A stretch of DNA of 57,626 bases from Paratractidigestivibacter sp963605405 (GTDB lineage Bacteria; Actinomycetota; Coriobacteriia; Coriobacteriales; Atopobiaceae): the NCBI GenBank assembly GCA_963605405.1, contig CAVCUP010000017.1, positions 1-57,626 of the forward strand, read 5' to 3'. Under the pieces are notes generated by a model that searched no databases, had not been told where the DNA came from, and saw only the letters and a program-made list of their open reading frames with translations. This document shows, in pieces, positions 35,301 to 43,693 of this stretch; positions within the stretch are counted from its first letter, which is position 1; each line of letters starts with the position of its first letter. Position numbers and translations under genes: made by a program.

Positions 35301-35831
35301 ATGGCCAACGACTACCTGCTCGTGATCGATTTGCAGAACGACTTCGTGGACGGGGCGCTCGGGACTCCCGAGGCTGTGTCCATCGTGGGCGACGTCGCCG
35401 CGTATGCGCGCGCCTTCGAAGGCACGGTCGTCTTCACGCGCGACACCCACGGCGAGGACTATCTCCAGACCCAGGAGGGCGCGAATCTCCCCGTGGCCCA
35501 CTGCGTGGCGGGCACGCCCGGATGGGAACTCGCGCCGGCGATCGCCGAGGTCCAGCAGACGCTCGACGCCCCCGTGTTCGACAAGCCGACCTTTGGCTCA
35601 ACGGAGCTCGCGTCCTGGCTCAAGCGTCAGGATGCCGAGCATCCGATCGCCTCTATCGAGCTCTGCGGCCTTTGTACCGATATCTGCGTCGTGAGCAACG
35701 CCCTTCTTATCAAGGCTGTCCTTCCGGAGGTGCCCGTCCGCGTCCGCGCCTCCCTTTGCGCGGGCGTGACGCCGGCGAGCCACGAGGCCGCGCTCGCAAC
35801 GATGCGGAGCTGCCAGGTCGCCGTTCTCTAG
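35301..35831 (+). CDS. Cysteine hydrolase, nicotinamidase/isochorismatase family
   Basis: The 176-residue protein has the family triad. The Asp lies in LLVIDLQNDFVDG (residues 6-18), the Lys in VFDKPTFGSTEL near 92 and the nucleophilic Cys in IELCGLCTDICVVSNAL near 115-131. FTRDTHGEDYLQTQEG with the metal-site Asp/His is also present near 53. Its short length and these motifs resemble nicotinamidase-like enzymes, but the amide substrate is not certain. ATG 35301 follows AGGGGAG. An EamA transporter gene lies 92 bp downstream. Confidence 0.85.
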   Translation: MANDYLLVIDLQNDFVDGALGTPEAVSIVGDVAAYARAFEGTVVFTRDTHGEDYLQTQEGANLPVAHCVAGTPGWELAPAIAEVQQTLDAPVFDKPTFGSTELASWLKRQDAEHPIASIELCGLCTDICVVSNALLIKAVLPEVPVRVRASLCAGVTPASHEAALATMRSCQVAVL

Positions 35832-35923
35832 TCCAGAGATTGGCGAAACAGGGCTTTTGTCCGTGTCCGTGCGTCTCGGGTATCTATGCCAACGTGAATA
35901 TGTTGATGATGTTGGGGGAGTCG

Positions 35924-36802
35924 ATGAGCTGGGTTCTTGCGGCATGTGCGTCGGCGCTCTTCGCGGGCCTTACGTCGATCCTCGCGAAGGTGGGCATCGA
36001 GCGCGCCGATTCGGATGTGGCATGCGCCATTCGAACCGCGGTGGTGCTCGTGTTCAGCTGGGCGATGGCGGCTATATCGGTGGGCGACGTGCCCGCCGCG
36101 CTCGCGGCCATCTCCGCGCGCTCGTATTTCTTCCTCGCGCTTTCCGGACTGGCCACGGGGGCGAGCTGGATCTGTTACTTCGCCGCGCTCTCGGCCGGCG
36201 ACGTGAACAAGGTGGTTCCCGTCGACAAGTCCTCGACCGCCGTTTCGGTGCTTCTCGCTATCGTGCTCTTCGGCGAGACGGGGCATCTAGCGGTCAAGCT
36301 CACGGCCACGGCGGCGATTCTCGCGGGCACGCTCATGATGGTCGAGCGCGCGCAGGGGGAAGCGAAGGCCGGGGAGGGGAGGCGCTGGCTTCTCCCGGCC
36401 GTGGCGTCGGCCCTTTTCGCTGCGCTTACCTCGGTGCTGGCCAAGATGGGGATCGACGGGGTCGATTCGAGCCTGGCCACCGCCGTGCGTACCTGCTTTG
36501 TGCTCGCGATGGCGTGGGTCATCGTCGCCGTTCGCGGGAAGTTGCCGCTCGTGTCCACGATTGAGCGCCGTGAGCTGGCATTTATTTGCGTGTCCGGCGT
36601 GGCGACGGGCGCGAGCTGGCTCTTTTATTACTACGCGATCCAGATGGGGCAGGTGAGCGTGGTCGTCCAAATCGACAAGCTCTCGATCCTGGTGTCCATC
36701 GCGTTTGCCCGAGCGGTGTTCGGAGAGCGGCTGAGCTGCCGCTCCGCGGCGGGGCTCGCCTTGATCGTCACCGCGACGCTGGCGATGACCGTTTGGGCTT
36801 AA
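35924..36802 (+). CDS. EamA-family drug/metabolite transporter
   Basis: The 292-residue protein consists of two EamA repeats of five membrane helices each. The repeats begin with near-identical segments: ASALFAGLTSILAKVGI (residues 8-24) and ASALFAALTSVLAKMGI (about 163-179). Each repeat also has the GLATGASW / GVATGASW pattern. Substrate is unknown; the family exports amino acids and metabolites. ATG 35924 gives the standard start, but GGGGGAG is only three bases upstream, so the in-frame ATGs at 35900, 35906 or 35909 remain possible. Confidence 0.88.
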   Translation: MSWVLAACASALFAGLTSILAKVGIERADSDVACAIRTAVVLVFSWAMAAISVGDVPAALAAISARSYFFLALSGLATGASWICYFAALSAGDVNKVVPVDKSSTAVSVLLAIVLFGETGHLAVKLTATAAILAGTLMMVERAQGEAKAGEGRRWLLPAVASALFAALTSVLAKMGIDGVDSSLATAVRTCFVLAMAWVIVAVRGKLPLVSTIERRELAFICVSGVATGASWLFYYYAIQMGQVSVVVQIDKLSILVSIAFARAVFGERLSCRSAAGLALIVTATLAMTVWA

Positions 36803-37028
36803 CGTCGGCCGCAAGCGTAGTGAATCGCCGGGCCTCCGTTGACTGCCTGCACGTTAGCGCGCGGCGGCTCCTGGCCAGGCGGCAGGCGCCGCGACGGCCT
36901 CGGCGCCCGTCCCGAGCACCGGCGATTCGACGCCGGTATGGTAGCCAGCCTTCTGCGCGCTTCTCGCCGCGCTGGCCTGCGCCCTCCGCGGCCTGTTCAA
37001 TTGCGCCGGCCGTGACCTTTGAGAAGAT

Positions 37029-37166
37029 AAACTTCGCCGAATCGACCTCTTAATTTTGAATGGGGGAGTAGCGGCCGGATTTTGGGAGGCGCCAACTGGG
37101 GAAACGCCGATGATTTGGGGTCCTTCGCCGGGCAACTTGAATTAAGAGGTCGATTCGGCGAAGTTT
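37029..37166. repeat. Long-arm inverted-repeat element, copy 1 (138 bp)
   Basis: The outer 27 bases at each end (37029-37055 and 37140-37166) are perfect reverse complements, enclosing an 84-bp interior. The interior contains GAGTAG, CCGG, GCCAACTGG and AAACGC in the same order as copy 2 at 45838. The arms, in contrast, differ in sequence from those of copy 2 and share only CTTAATT at the inner end. It lies between the convergent EamA and GntR genes and has no ORF. Confidence 0.88.
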
Positions 37167-37190
37167 GTGCCCGTGCCCCGCGCCGCCCCC

Positions 37191-37862
37191 TTACTCCTCG
37201 AAGTACTCCGGGAACTCCTTCACGATCTTCTCGCCGTCGTGGCGGGATTTCTGCAGGTGATCGCGGACGAGGTAGCTTGCGCGGTTCGTGTCTCCGGCCT
37301 GGATCGCGCGGCGCATCTCGCGGTGCTGGCCGATGACCGTCTCGGGATCGACGCCGAGTGTGTTCGCCGAGAGCCAACGGAAGCGCTCGAAGTGCGTGTT
37401 CGTGAGGTTGAGCCACTGCCAGATGACCGGCCGCTCCGCGATCTCGTAGAACGCGCGGTGCATCTCGTTGTCCTTCTCGAAGAAAAGCCTGTTGTTCCGG
37501 CTGTCCAGCGCCCGCTGCTGCTCCTCGATGATCGCCTCGATGCGCGCGACGGCGGCTTCGTCGGCCTTCGCGCAGCATTCGACGATGACCTCGGACTCAA
37601 GGCACTCGCGGGCCAGGCGCGCCGCCTCGGCATAGCGCATGTTGATCTTTGACACGTAGGTGCCCGATTGCGGCACGGTCTCGACGAGGTCCTCCTGCTG
37701 CAGCCGCAGGAACGACTCGCGCACGGGGGTGCGGCCGAGGTCGAGGTTCTCGCACAGCTCCTTGACCCCGAGCTTGGTCCCCGGGGTGTACTCGGCGAAG
37801 ATGATCCTCTCGCGAATCATCTCGTATGCCTGGCTCTGCAAGCTCTCTGACTGAGCGGACAT
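37191..37862 (-). CDS. GntR-family regulator, FCD (FadR C-terminal) type
   Basis: The 223-residue regulator has an N-terminal winged helix: YEMIRERIIFAEYTPGTKLGVKELCENLDLGRTPVRESFLRLQQEDLVETVPQSGTYV spans residues 13-70. An all-helical FCD ligand domain (about 80-215) follows, with metal/ligand His and Asp residues in DNEMHRAFYEIA and GQHREMRRAI. FCD regulators often sense uronates or other carboxylated sugars, and the uxu operon begins 1.5 kb away, but no shared operator was found. It may act on the HAD gene upstream. Confidence 0.92.
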   Translation of the reverse strand: MSAQSESLQSQAYEMIRERIIFAEYTPGTKLGVKELCENLDLGRTPVRESFLRLQQEDLVETVPQSGTYVSKINMRYAEAARLARECLESEVIVECCAKADEAAVARIEAIIEEQQRALDSRNNRLFFEKDNEMHRAFYEIAERPVIWQWLNLTNTHFERFRWLSANTLGVDPETVIGQHREMRRAIQAGDTNRASYLVRDHLQKSRHDGEKIVKEFPEYFEE

Positions 37863-37934
37863 GTGGCCTCCTCCCGCCTCAAACTTTCGGCGAGCAAGTA
37901 TAGCAGCGCGTGCCGAAGAGGCACCGAAACTACC

Positions 37935-38750
37935 CTAAAATACCTCGGGATTGTTTAGAAGCTCGCGCAGGCACCCGTTGACGGTGGCGCACAGCCTGAT
38001 GCGGTCGTTGAGACCGCGGAGCTCCTCTCGCCCGCTTTCCATGAGATAGGGGCGACCCACGAAGTCGAGCATCTCGGCGTCGTTGAAGTTGTCGCCGAAG
38101 GCCATCATCTCGGAGGGGTCGATCCCGAGCTCGCGCCCGATCGCCGCCATCGCCGTCGCCTTGTCCATGCCCAGCGGCATCGCGTCGAACCATGAGGCGC
38201 CCGATGTGACCACCTTCGCGCGTCCCTCGAAGCGCCGCACGAACGCAGGCGCGACCTCGGTGAGGACAGCCGGATCGCGCGCATAGAAGCTCACCTTGAT
38301 GATGTCTTCCTCGATCTGGTCGAGCGAGTCGATGGGTGTTGTGCGCGTGCCCACGAAGTTGCGCAGGTGATCGATGAAGTCGGGCTCGTCGGCGAAGGCG
38401 TAGTTGGTGTACACGCCGCTGACCATGAGGTTGAGGCGCTTATCGGCCATGACGGCGCGGCACAGCTCGAGCGCGACTTCGCGGTCCATGACGGACTTGG
38501 CCAGCACGCGGTCGTCGCACATCACGAGCGAGCCGTTCTCACATATATAGAGGATGTCGTCGGCCACGGGAGCAAAGAGATTGCGCAGGTTGTGGTACTG
38601 CCGGCCGCTCGCGGGGAGGAACCGGACGCCGCGGCGCTTGAGCTCGCGTATCTGGTCGAAGACCTCGGGGTCGATCCCCGTTCTGCCCCAATCGAGGAGC
38701 AATGTGCCGTCGAGGTCGCATGCGACCAGCTTGACCTTGCCTTTGCTCAA
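37935..38750 (-). CDS. HAD-superfamily hydrolase, Cof type
   Basis: The 271-residue phosphatase has motif I LVACDLDGTLLLDW (residues 8-21), motif II PASGRQYHNLRNLF near 46-60, a cap domain at about 80-180 and motif IV MAFGDNFNDAEMLDFVG near 214-230. Cof-type enzymes dephosphorylate sugar phosphates or pyridoxal phosphate. The gene precedes the GntR regulator on the same strand with a 72-bp gap. Substrate cannot be told. Confidence 0.92.
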   Translation of the reverse strand: MSKGKVKLVACDLDGTLLLDWGRTGIDPEVFDQIRELKRRGVRFLPASGRQYHNLRNLFAPVADDILYICENGSLVMCDDRVLAKSVMDREVALELCRAVMADKRLNLMVSGVYTNYAFADEPDFIDHLRNFVGTRTTPIDSLDQIEEDIIKVSFYARDPAVLTEVAPAFVRRFEGRAKVVTSGASWFDAMPLGMDKATAMAAIGRELGIDPSEMMAFGDNFNDAEMLDFVGRPYLMESGREELRGLNDRIRLCATVNGCLRELLNNPEVF

Positions 38751-38973
38751 GTGCCGTTCCTTCCGTTTTGTTCCGCGTGCGTGCGCGGTTCTCGTGCCAA
38801 GAAGCCCCGTGCGCGGGTTTCTTGCCCGCGCGATATATCCCGTGTGATTCTACCTGCAGCAAGATGCGCTGGTCCGGGCTTCAACGAGCGCGTAACACGG
38901 CGGGGTGGTGTGATGCTTGCGCGCTGCGTTCTCGTCGCGCTGTCCCGCGCGATGCGCCCGGGGCCCGTCCGCG

Positions 38974-39106
38974 GAAAGATCGTGCCCGTTGGGATGTGCG
39001 TGGTCCCAATGGATGCGTTTTCTCCATGAGAAGCCCTTTTTGCGTCCCAACGAGTACGTTATCACCGCAAACGTGGCCGGGAAGTCCCAACGGACGCGGT
39101 TCTTCC
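38974..39106. repeat. Phased inverted array C (22-bp core, 40/41-bp spacing)
   Basis: A 22-bp core beginning TCCCAACGG and ending in pyrimidine-rich TTCTCC-type sequence occurs four times. One inverted copy lies at 38974-38995, and direct copies start at 39004, 39045 and 39085 (spacings 41 and 40). The gap between the inverted copy and the first direct copy is 8 bp. The core differs from arrays A and B, but the geometry is the same. Confidence 0.8.
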
Positions 39107-39164
39107 GCGCGGGGCCTACTCGGTGCGCTGCGCGCTTATCACCAGGTCCTTCGGAAGGTCGCCG

Positions 39165-39176
39165 CTTGCATATCAG
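39165..39176 (-). promoter_or_regulatory. Candidate MarR-type operator upstream of uxuB (distal)
   Basis: Read on the minus strand the site is CTGATATGCAAG, 11 of 12 identical to the site at 54124 and close to the consensus CTGATATACCAG. It lies 154 bp upstream of the proximal uxuB site. Confidence 0.55.
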
Positions 39177-39276
39177 TCCCGCAGCGACACTTCCTGCCTG
39201 CCTGGCGTCAAATTCTTTAATTCCTGCCGTTAAACAGCGAATTTTTTGCATATCCGGGTACGCTCACCGATAGAAC

Positions 39277-39305
39277 TTGACCGTCCACGACGCAAGCAGT
39301 AAGAC
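39277..39305 (+). promoter_or_regulatory. Predicted promoter of the uxuB operon
   Basis: TTGACC (39277-39282) and TAAGAC (39300-39305) are separated by exactly 17 bases, a good sigma-70-type promoter. Transcription would start near 39312, just before the operator at 39319. Confidence 0.65.
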
Positions 39306-39318
39306 TAAAACGCCCAAA

Positions 39319-39330
39319 GTGATATACCAG
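39319..39330 (+). promoter_or_regulatory. MarR-type operator at the uxuB promoter
   Basis: GTGATATACCAG matches the consensus CTGATATACCAG at 11 of 12 positions. Its position just downstream of the predicted transcription start would let a bound repressor block transcription. Confidence 0.7.
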
Positions 39331-39400
39331 TTTGGAACAGAAAGACGGCAAGAGGCCCAAAGCCTCTCGAAAAAAGGCTCGCGAACAGAAGGGAAAGCAT

Positions 39401-41017
39401 ATGGCAACGCTCTCGCTCAAGAACTGGAAGGACTGCAAGGAGGACCTGGTCGCCGCAGGCGTCGCCGTGCCCTCCTACGACACGTGCGCCGTGAAGGCCG
39501 CCGGCATGGAGCAGCCCGTGTGGATGCACTTCGGCGGCGGCAACCTCTACCGCGCCTTCCACGCCCAAATCGCCAACGAGCTCGCGAACAAAGGCCTGCT
39601 CACCCGCGGCGTCGTCGTGGCCGAGACCTTCCGTCCCTTCACGCTCGACGAGGTCTATGCCCCCTACAACTACGACATCCTGCAGGTCGTCATGAACGCT
39701 GACGGCACCCTTGACGAGAACCTCATCGCCGCGACGGCCGGCGGCGTCTTCGCGAACGCCCAGCGTCCCGAGGACCTTGCCCGCACCAAGCGCTACTTCG
39801 AGTCCTCCGACCTGCAGCTCGCCACCTTCACCATCACCGAGAAGGGCTACGGCCTGCGCGACGCCGCAGGCGAGCTCATGGGCTACGTCAAGGCCGAGCT
39901 CGAGGCCGGCCCCGAGGCCGCCGCGAGCACCATGGGCATCGTGTGCTCGCTCCTTCTTGCCCGCTTCAACGCCGGCGCCGCCCCCATCGCCATGGTCTCG
40001 ACCGACAACTTCTCGCAGAACGGCTCGCGTTTCCGCGATGCCATCCTCACCGTTGCTAACGGCTGGCTCGAGCACGGCCATGTTGACCAGGCCTTCGTTG
40101 ACTACGTTGGCGACGAGAGCCGCGTGAGCTTCCCCTGGTCCATGATCGACCGGATCACCCCGAACCCCTCGCCCGAGACCGAGGACGCCCTCAAGGCCCA
40201 GGGCTGGTGCGACCTCGACCTCATCAAGACCTCTGGCCCGACCTTCGCCGGCTTCGCGAACACCGAGGCCTGCCACTACCTCGTCATCGAGGACTCCTTC
40301 CCCAACGGCCGCCCGGCCCTGGACGAGGGCGGTGTCATCCTCTGTGACCGCGAGACCGCCGAGCGCGCCGACACCATGAAGGTCACCGCCTGCCTGAACC
40401 CGCTTCACACCTGCCTCGCCGTCTTCGGCTGCCTGCTCGGCTACGACCGCATCTGGAAGGAGATGGAGAACTCCGACCTCGCCTCCCTGGTCCACCACCT
40501 CGGCTACGACGAGGACCTGCCCGTGGTCGTCGACCCCAAGGTCATCGACCCGCAGTCCTTCATCGACGAGCTCACCGGTGAGCGCCTGGTGAACAAGTCC
40601 CTGCCCGACGCCCCGCAGCGCATCGCGACCGACACCTCGCAGAAGGTCGCCATCCGCTACGGCCACACCCTGCACGCCTACCTCGACGCCGGCAAGGACG
40701 TATCCGGCCTCACCTACATCCCGCTGACCATCGCGGGGTGGCTGCGCTATCTCATGGGCGTCGACGACCGTGGCGAGAAGTTCGAGTGCAGCCCCGACCC
40801 GCTGCTCGACGTCCTGCAGGCCCACGTCGCCGGCCTCGAGCTGAGCGTCGTTGACGCGGACGCCGTCCACGCCGCCGCGCAGCCGATCCTCTCGAACACC
40901 GAGATCTTCACGCTTGACCTGTACTCCGTTGGCCTCGGCGATAAGATCGAGGGTTACCTGCTCGAGATGCTGGCCGGCCCCGGCGCCGTTGCCGCGACCA
41001 TCCACAAGTACCTCTAG
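39401..41017 (+). CDS. uxuB: Fructuronate reductase (mannitol dehydrogenase family)
   Basis: The enzyme reduces D-fructuronate to D-mannonate with NADH, the second step of glucuronate breakdown. The 538-residue protein has the family's nucleotide-binding start VWMHFGGGNLYRAFHAQ near residue 45 and the catalytic-domain motif RVSFPWSMIDRITPNPS near 248-264. CLNPLHTCLAVFGCLLG near 333 is also present. ATG 39401 follows GAAGGGAAAG; an in-frame TTG at 39332 would add 23 charged residues and is less likely. Tagaturonate reductase (UxaB) is the close alternative, but uxuA directly downstream favours UxuB. Confidence 0.88.
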   Translation: MATLSLKNWKDCKEDLVAAGVAVPSYDTCAVKAAGMEQPVWMHFGGGNLYRAFHAQIANELANKGLLTRGVVVAETFRPFTLDEVYAPYNYDILQVVMNADGTLDENLIAATAGGVFANAQRPEDLARTKRYFESSDLQLATFTITEKGYGLRDAAGELMGYVKAELEAGPEAAASTMGIVCSLLLARFNAGAAPIAMVSTDNFSQNGSRFRDAILTVANGWLEHGHVDQAFVDYVGDESRVSFPWSMIDRITPNPSPETEDALKAQGWCDLDLIKTSGPTFAGFANTEACHYLVIEDSFPNGRPALDEGGVILCDRETAERADTMKVTACLNPLHTCLAVFGCLLGYDRIWKEMENSDLASLVHHLGYDEDLPVVVDPKVIDPQSFIDELTGERLVNKSLPDAPQRIATDTSQKVAIRYGHTLHAYLDAGKDVSGLTYIPLTIAGWLRYLMGVDDRGEKFECSPDPLLDVLQAHVAGLELSVVDADAVHAAAQPILSNTEIFTLDLYSVGLGDKIEGYLLEMLAGPGAVAATIHKYL

Positions 41018-41138
41018 CTCCCCCTGCTGCCGGCCGCGCTCCTGTGCCTGTGCCCGCGCCTGCGTCCGGCCGCTAGCCCCTCCCACACCCGTAACCGCGC
41101 GGGCTGCCTGCCCGCGCCCAATGATTAAGGAACCCACC

Positions 41139-42257
41139 ATGCAGCTCTCTTTCCGCTGGTACGGCCCCGAGTCCGAGAAGATCACCCTGCAAGAGATCGC
41201 CCAGATCCCCGGCTGCAAGGGCATCGTCGGCACCCTCTTTGACATCCCCGCCGGCGAGGTCTGGCCCCGCGAGCGCATCCATGCCCTGCGCGAGCAGGTC
41301 GAGGCCGCCGGCCTCAAGCTCGAGTGCATCGAGTCCGTCAACGTCTCGGACGACATCAAGATCGGCCTGCCCACCCGCGATGCCCATATCGAGGCCTACA
41401 AGGAGACCATCGAGAACCTCGCCGCCGAGGGCGTCAAGTGCATCTGCTACAACTTCATGCCCGTCTTCGACTGGGTGAAGTCCGACCTCGACTACACCCT
41501 GCCCGATGGCTCCAAGACCCTCGCCTTCGTGAAGGCCAACATCCCCGACGACCCGCAGGAGATCATCGACCGCGTGTCCAATGGCTCCGGCGACCTCACC
41601 CTTCCCGGCTGGGAGCCCGAGCGCTTGGCCCAGGTCCGCGCGCTTCTCGACGCCTACAAGGACGTTGACGAGGACAAGCTCCGCGAGAACCTCGTCTACT
41701 TCCTTGAGGCCATCATGCCGACCTGCGAGAAGTGCGACGTCAAGATGGCCATCCACCCGGACGATCCCCCGTACTCTATCTTTGGCCTGCCGCGCATCAT
41801 CAAGAACCGCGAGGATCTCGACTGGCTGTGCAACGCGGTCGACACCCCTTACAACGGCATCACCCTCTGCTGCGGCTCCATCGCCGAGGACCCGGCCAAC
41901 AACGTCTACGACATCCTCGACGAGTTCTCGGCCCGCGGGCGCATCCATTTCGTGCACATGCGCAATATCAAGTACATCAGCCCCGAGGTTCCCGGCAACA
42001 AGGACTTCTATGAGGCGCCGCACCCCAGCGAGTACGGCTCGCTCGACCTCGTCCGCATGATGAGCGTCCTGCACAAGAACGGGTTTGACGGCTACATGCG
42101 CCCCGACCACGGCCGCATGATCTGGGGCGAGACGGGCCGCCCGGGCTACGGCCTCTACGACCGCGCCCTCGGCATCGCCTACATCAACGGCGTCTGGGAG
42201 ACGCTCGATAAGGCCGCCGGCGCCGACGCGACCGTTTCCGCCAAGAAGGGCGAGTAG
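41139..42257 (+). CDS. uxuA: Mannonate dehydratase
   Basis: UxuA removes water from D-mannonate to give 2-keto-3-deoxygluconate. The 372-residue protein begins MQLSFRWYGPESEKITLQEIAQIPGCKGIVGTL (family start, residues 1-33). It carries CYNFMPVFDWVKSDL near 105, MAIHPDDPPYSIFGLPRII near 203 and MRPDHGRMIWGE near 318, whose His and Asp residues form the metal site. ATG 41139 has AAGGA seven bases upstream. The gap to uxaC is five bases. Confidence 0.96.
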   Translation: MQLSFRWYGPESEKITLQEIAQIPGCKGIVGTLFDIPAGEVWPRERIHALREQVEAAGLKLECIESVNVSDDIKIGLPTRDAHIEAYKETIENLAAEGVKCICYNFMPVFDWVKSDLDYTLPDGSKTLAFVKANIPDDPQEIIDRVSNGSGDLTLPGWEPERLAQVRALLDAYKDVDEDKLRENLVYFLEAIMPTCEKCDVKMAIHPDDPPYSIFGLPRIIKNREDLDWLCNAVDTPYNGITLCCGSIAEDPANNVYDILDEFSARGRIHFVHMRNIKYISPEVPGNKDFYEAPHPSEYGSLDLVRMMSVLHKNGFDGYMRPDHGRMIWGETGRPGYGLYDRALGIAYINGVWETLDKAAGADATVSAKKGE

Positions 42258-42262
42258 CGGCC

Positions 42263-43678
42263 ATGCTCCTCAACGACGACTTCCTTCTTTCCACGGAGTG
42301 GGCGCGCCGCCTTTACCACGGTCACGCCGAGAAGATGCCGATCATCGATTACCACTGCCATCTCGTGCCGGCCGAGATCCACGCGAACCGCTCCTACGAG
42401 AACCTCGCGCAGGTCTGGCTCTACGACAACGGCTTCGGCGATCACTACAAGTGGCGCCTCATGCGCGCGAACGGCACGCCCGAGTCCGTGATTCGCGGCG
42501 ACGACGATTACGCCAAGTACCTGGCCTTCGTTGACGCCGTGGAGCGCGCGGTGGGCAACCCCATCTACGAGTGGAGCCACCTGGAGCTGCGCCGCTTCTT
42601 CGACATCGACCTCACCATCTGCCGCAAGAATGCCGAGGCCATCTGGGAGCGGGCCAACGCGCTTCTCGCCACGCCGGAGTTTACCGCCAAGCGACTCATC
42701 CAGCGCATGAACGTGACCTGCGTGTGCACCACGGACGACCCCGTGAGCGACCTGGCCTACCACAAGCTGCTTGCGGCTGAGGAGGGCGAGAACGGCTTCA
42801 AGGTCCTGCCGACGTTCCGCCCCGACGGCCTCATGGGGATCGACGGCGCGGGCTTCGTGGAGTACGTCGATAAGCTCTCCGACGTCTCCGGGATCGAGGT
42901 CGTCGATTGGCCGACCCTCAAACAAGCCGCAGCCCAGCGGGTATCTTTCTTCCACGAGGCCGGCGGGCGCCTGGCCGATCACGGCATGAACTTGTTCGTG
43001 TTCTGCCCGGCCTCCGACGAGGTCGTCGACGACATCGTCTGCCGCGTGCTCAACGACGAGGGCTGCACGCCCGCCGAGGCCGCGGCCTACCAGAGCGCGC
43101 TCACACTCTTCCTCATGGGGGAGTACGAGGCGCGCGACTGGACCCTGCAACTGCACATGAACTGCTTCCGCAACGATTCGTCCAAGAACTTCGTGGCCCT
43201 GGGCGCCGATGCCGGGTTCGATACGGTGGGCGACCAGCCCGACATGGTCTACCAGGTTAAGCGCCTGCTCGACGCGGCCGAGTCCGCCGACGCACTCCCG
43301 CGCTGCATCCTCTACAGCCTGAACGAGGCCGACTGGATGGGGCTGGCGTCTCTTGCCGGCGCGTTCCAGTGCTCGCCCGCGCGGCCAAAGATCCAGTTCG
43401 GCTGCGCCTGGTGGTTCAACGACACCTTTACCGGGATAAAGAAGCAGCTCACCATGGCTGCCGAGCAGGGGCTTCTTGGCAACTTCACGGGCATGCTCAC
43501 GGACTCGCGCAGCTTCCTCTCCTATCCGCGCCACGAGTATTTCCGCCGCGTGCTTTGCCACACCATCGGCGAGTGGGTCGAGCTGGGGCGCCTGCCCGAG
43601 GACGAGGAGTACCTGGGCGGCATCGTCGAGGACATCTGCTACAACAACGCACATTCGTACTTTGGCTTCTTCGAGTAG
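42263..43678 (+). CDS. uxaC: Glucuronate isomerase
   Basis: UxaC converts D-glucuronate to D-fructuronate (or galacturonate to tagaturonate), opening the pathway. The 471-residue protein has PIIDYHCHLVPAEI near residues 29-42 with the metal His pair. VCTTDDPVSDLAYHKLL lies near 154, and LTDSRSFLSYPRHEYFRRVLC near 411-431 holds the conserved C-terminal motif. An LGADAGFDTVGDQ segment is near 315. It is the third gene of uxuB-uxuA-uxaC-GH2. Confidence 0.96.
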   Translation: MLLNDDFLLSTEWARRLYHGHAEKMPIIDYHCHLVPAEIHANRSYENLAQVWLYDNGFGDHYKWRLMRANGTPESVIRGDDDYAKYLAFVDAVERAVGNPIYEWSHLELRRFFDIDLTICRKNAEAIWERANALLATPEFTAKRLIQRMNVTCVCTTDDPVSDLAYHKLLAAEEGENGFKVLPTFRPDGLMGIDGAGFVEYVDKLSDVSGIEVVDWPTLKQAAAQRVSFFHEAGGRLADHGMNLFVFCPASDEVVDDIVCRVLNDEGCTPAEAAAYQSALTLFLMGEYEARDWTLQLHMNCFRNDSSKNFVALGADAGFDTVGDQPDMVYQVKRLLDAAESADALPRCILYSLNEADWMGLASLAGAFQCSPARPKIQFGCAWWFNDTFTGIKKQLTMAAEQGLLGNFTGMLTDSRSFLSYPRHEYFRRVLCHTIGEWVELGRLPEDEEYLGGIVEDICYNNAHSYFGFFE

Positions 43679-43693
43679 AGAGGGAACCGAACT

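Larger units (their letters stand above)
38751..39276. other. Divergent intergenic region upstream of the uronate operon
   Basis: More than 500 bp separate the HAD gene from the uxuB promoter. The region contains array C (38974-39106) and a minus-oriented MarR-type site at 39165-39176. No convincing ORF is present; short open frames overlap the array and have no ribosome-binding site. Confidence 0.6.

Noticed and set aside
37029..37166. Retron RNA or integron attC site
   Set aside because: Long complementary arms recall both, but no reverse transcriptase or integron integrase is in the window, and no attC core GTTRRRY pair is placed correctly.
38917..39273. Short protein-coding ORFs between the HAD gene and uxuB
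   Set aside because: They overlap array C, show no ribosome-binding site and have biased composition in several frames at once.
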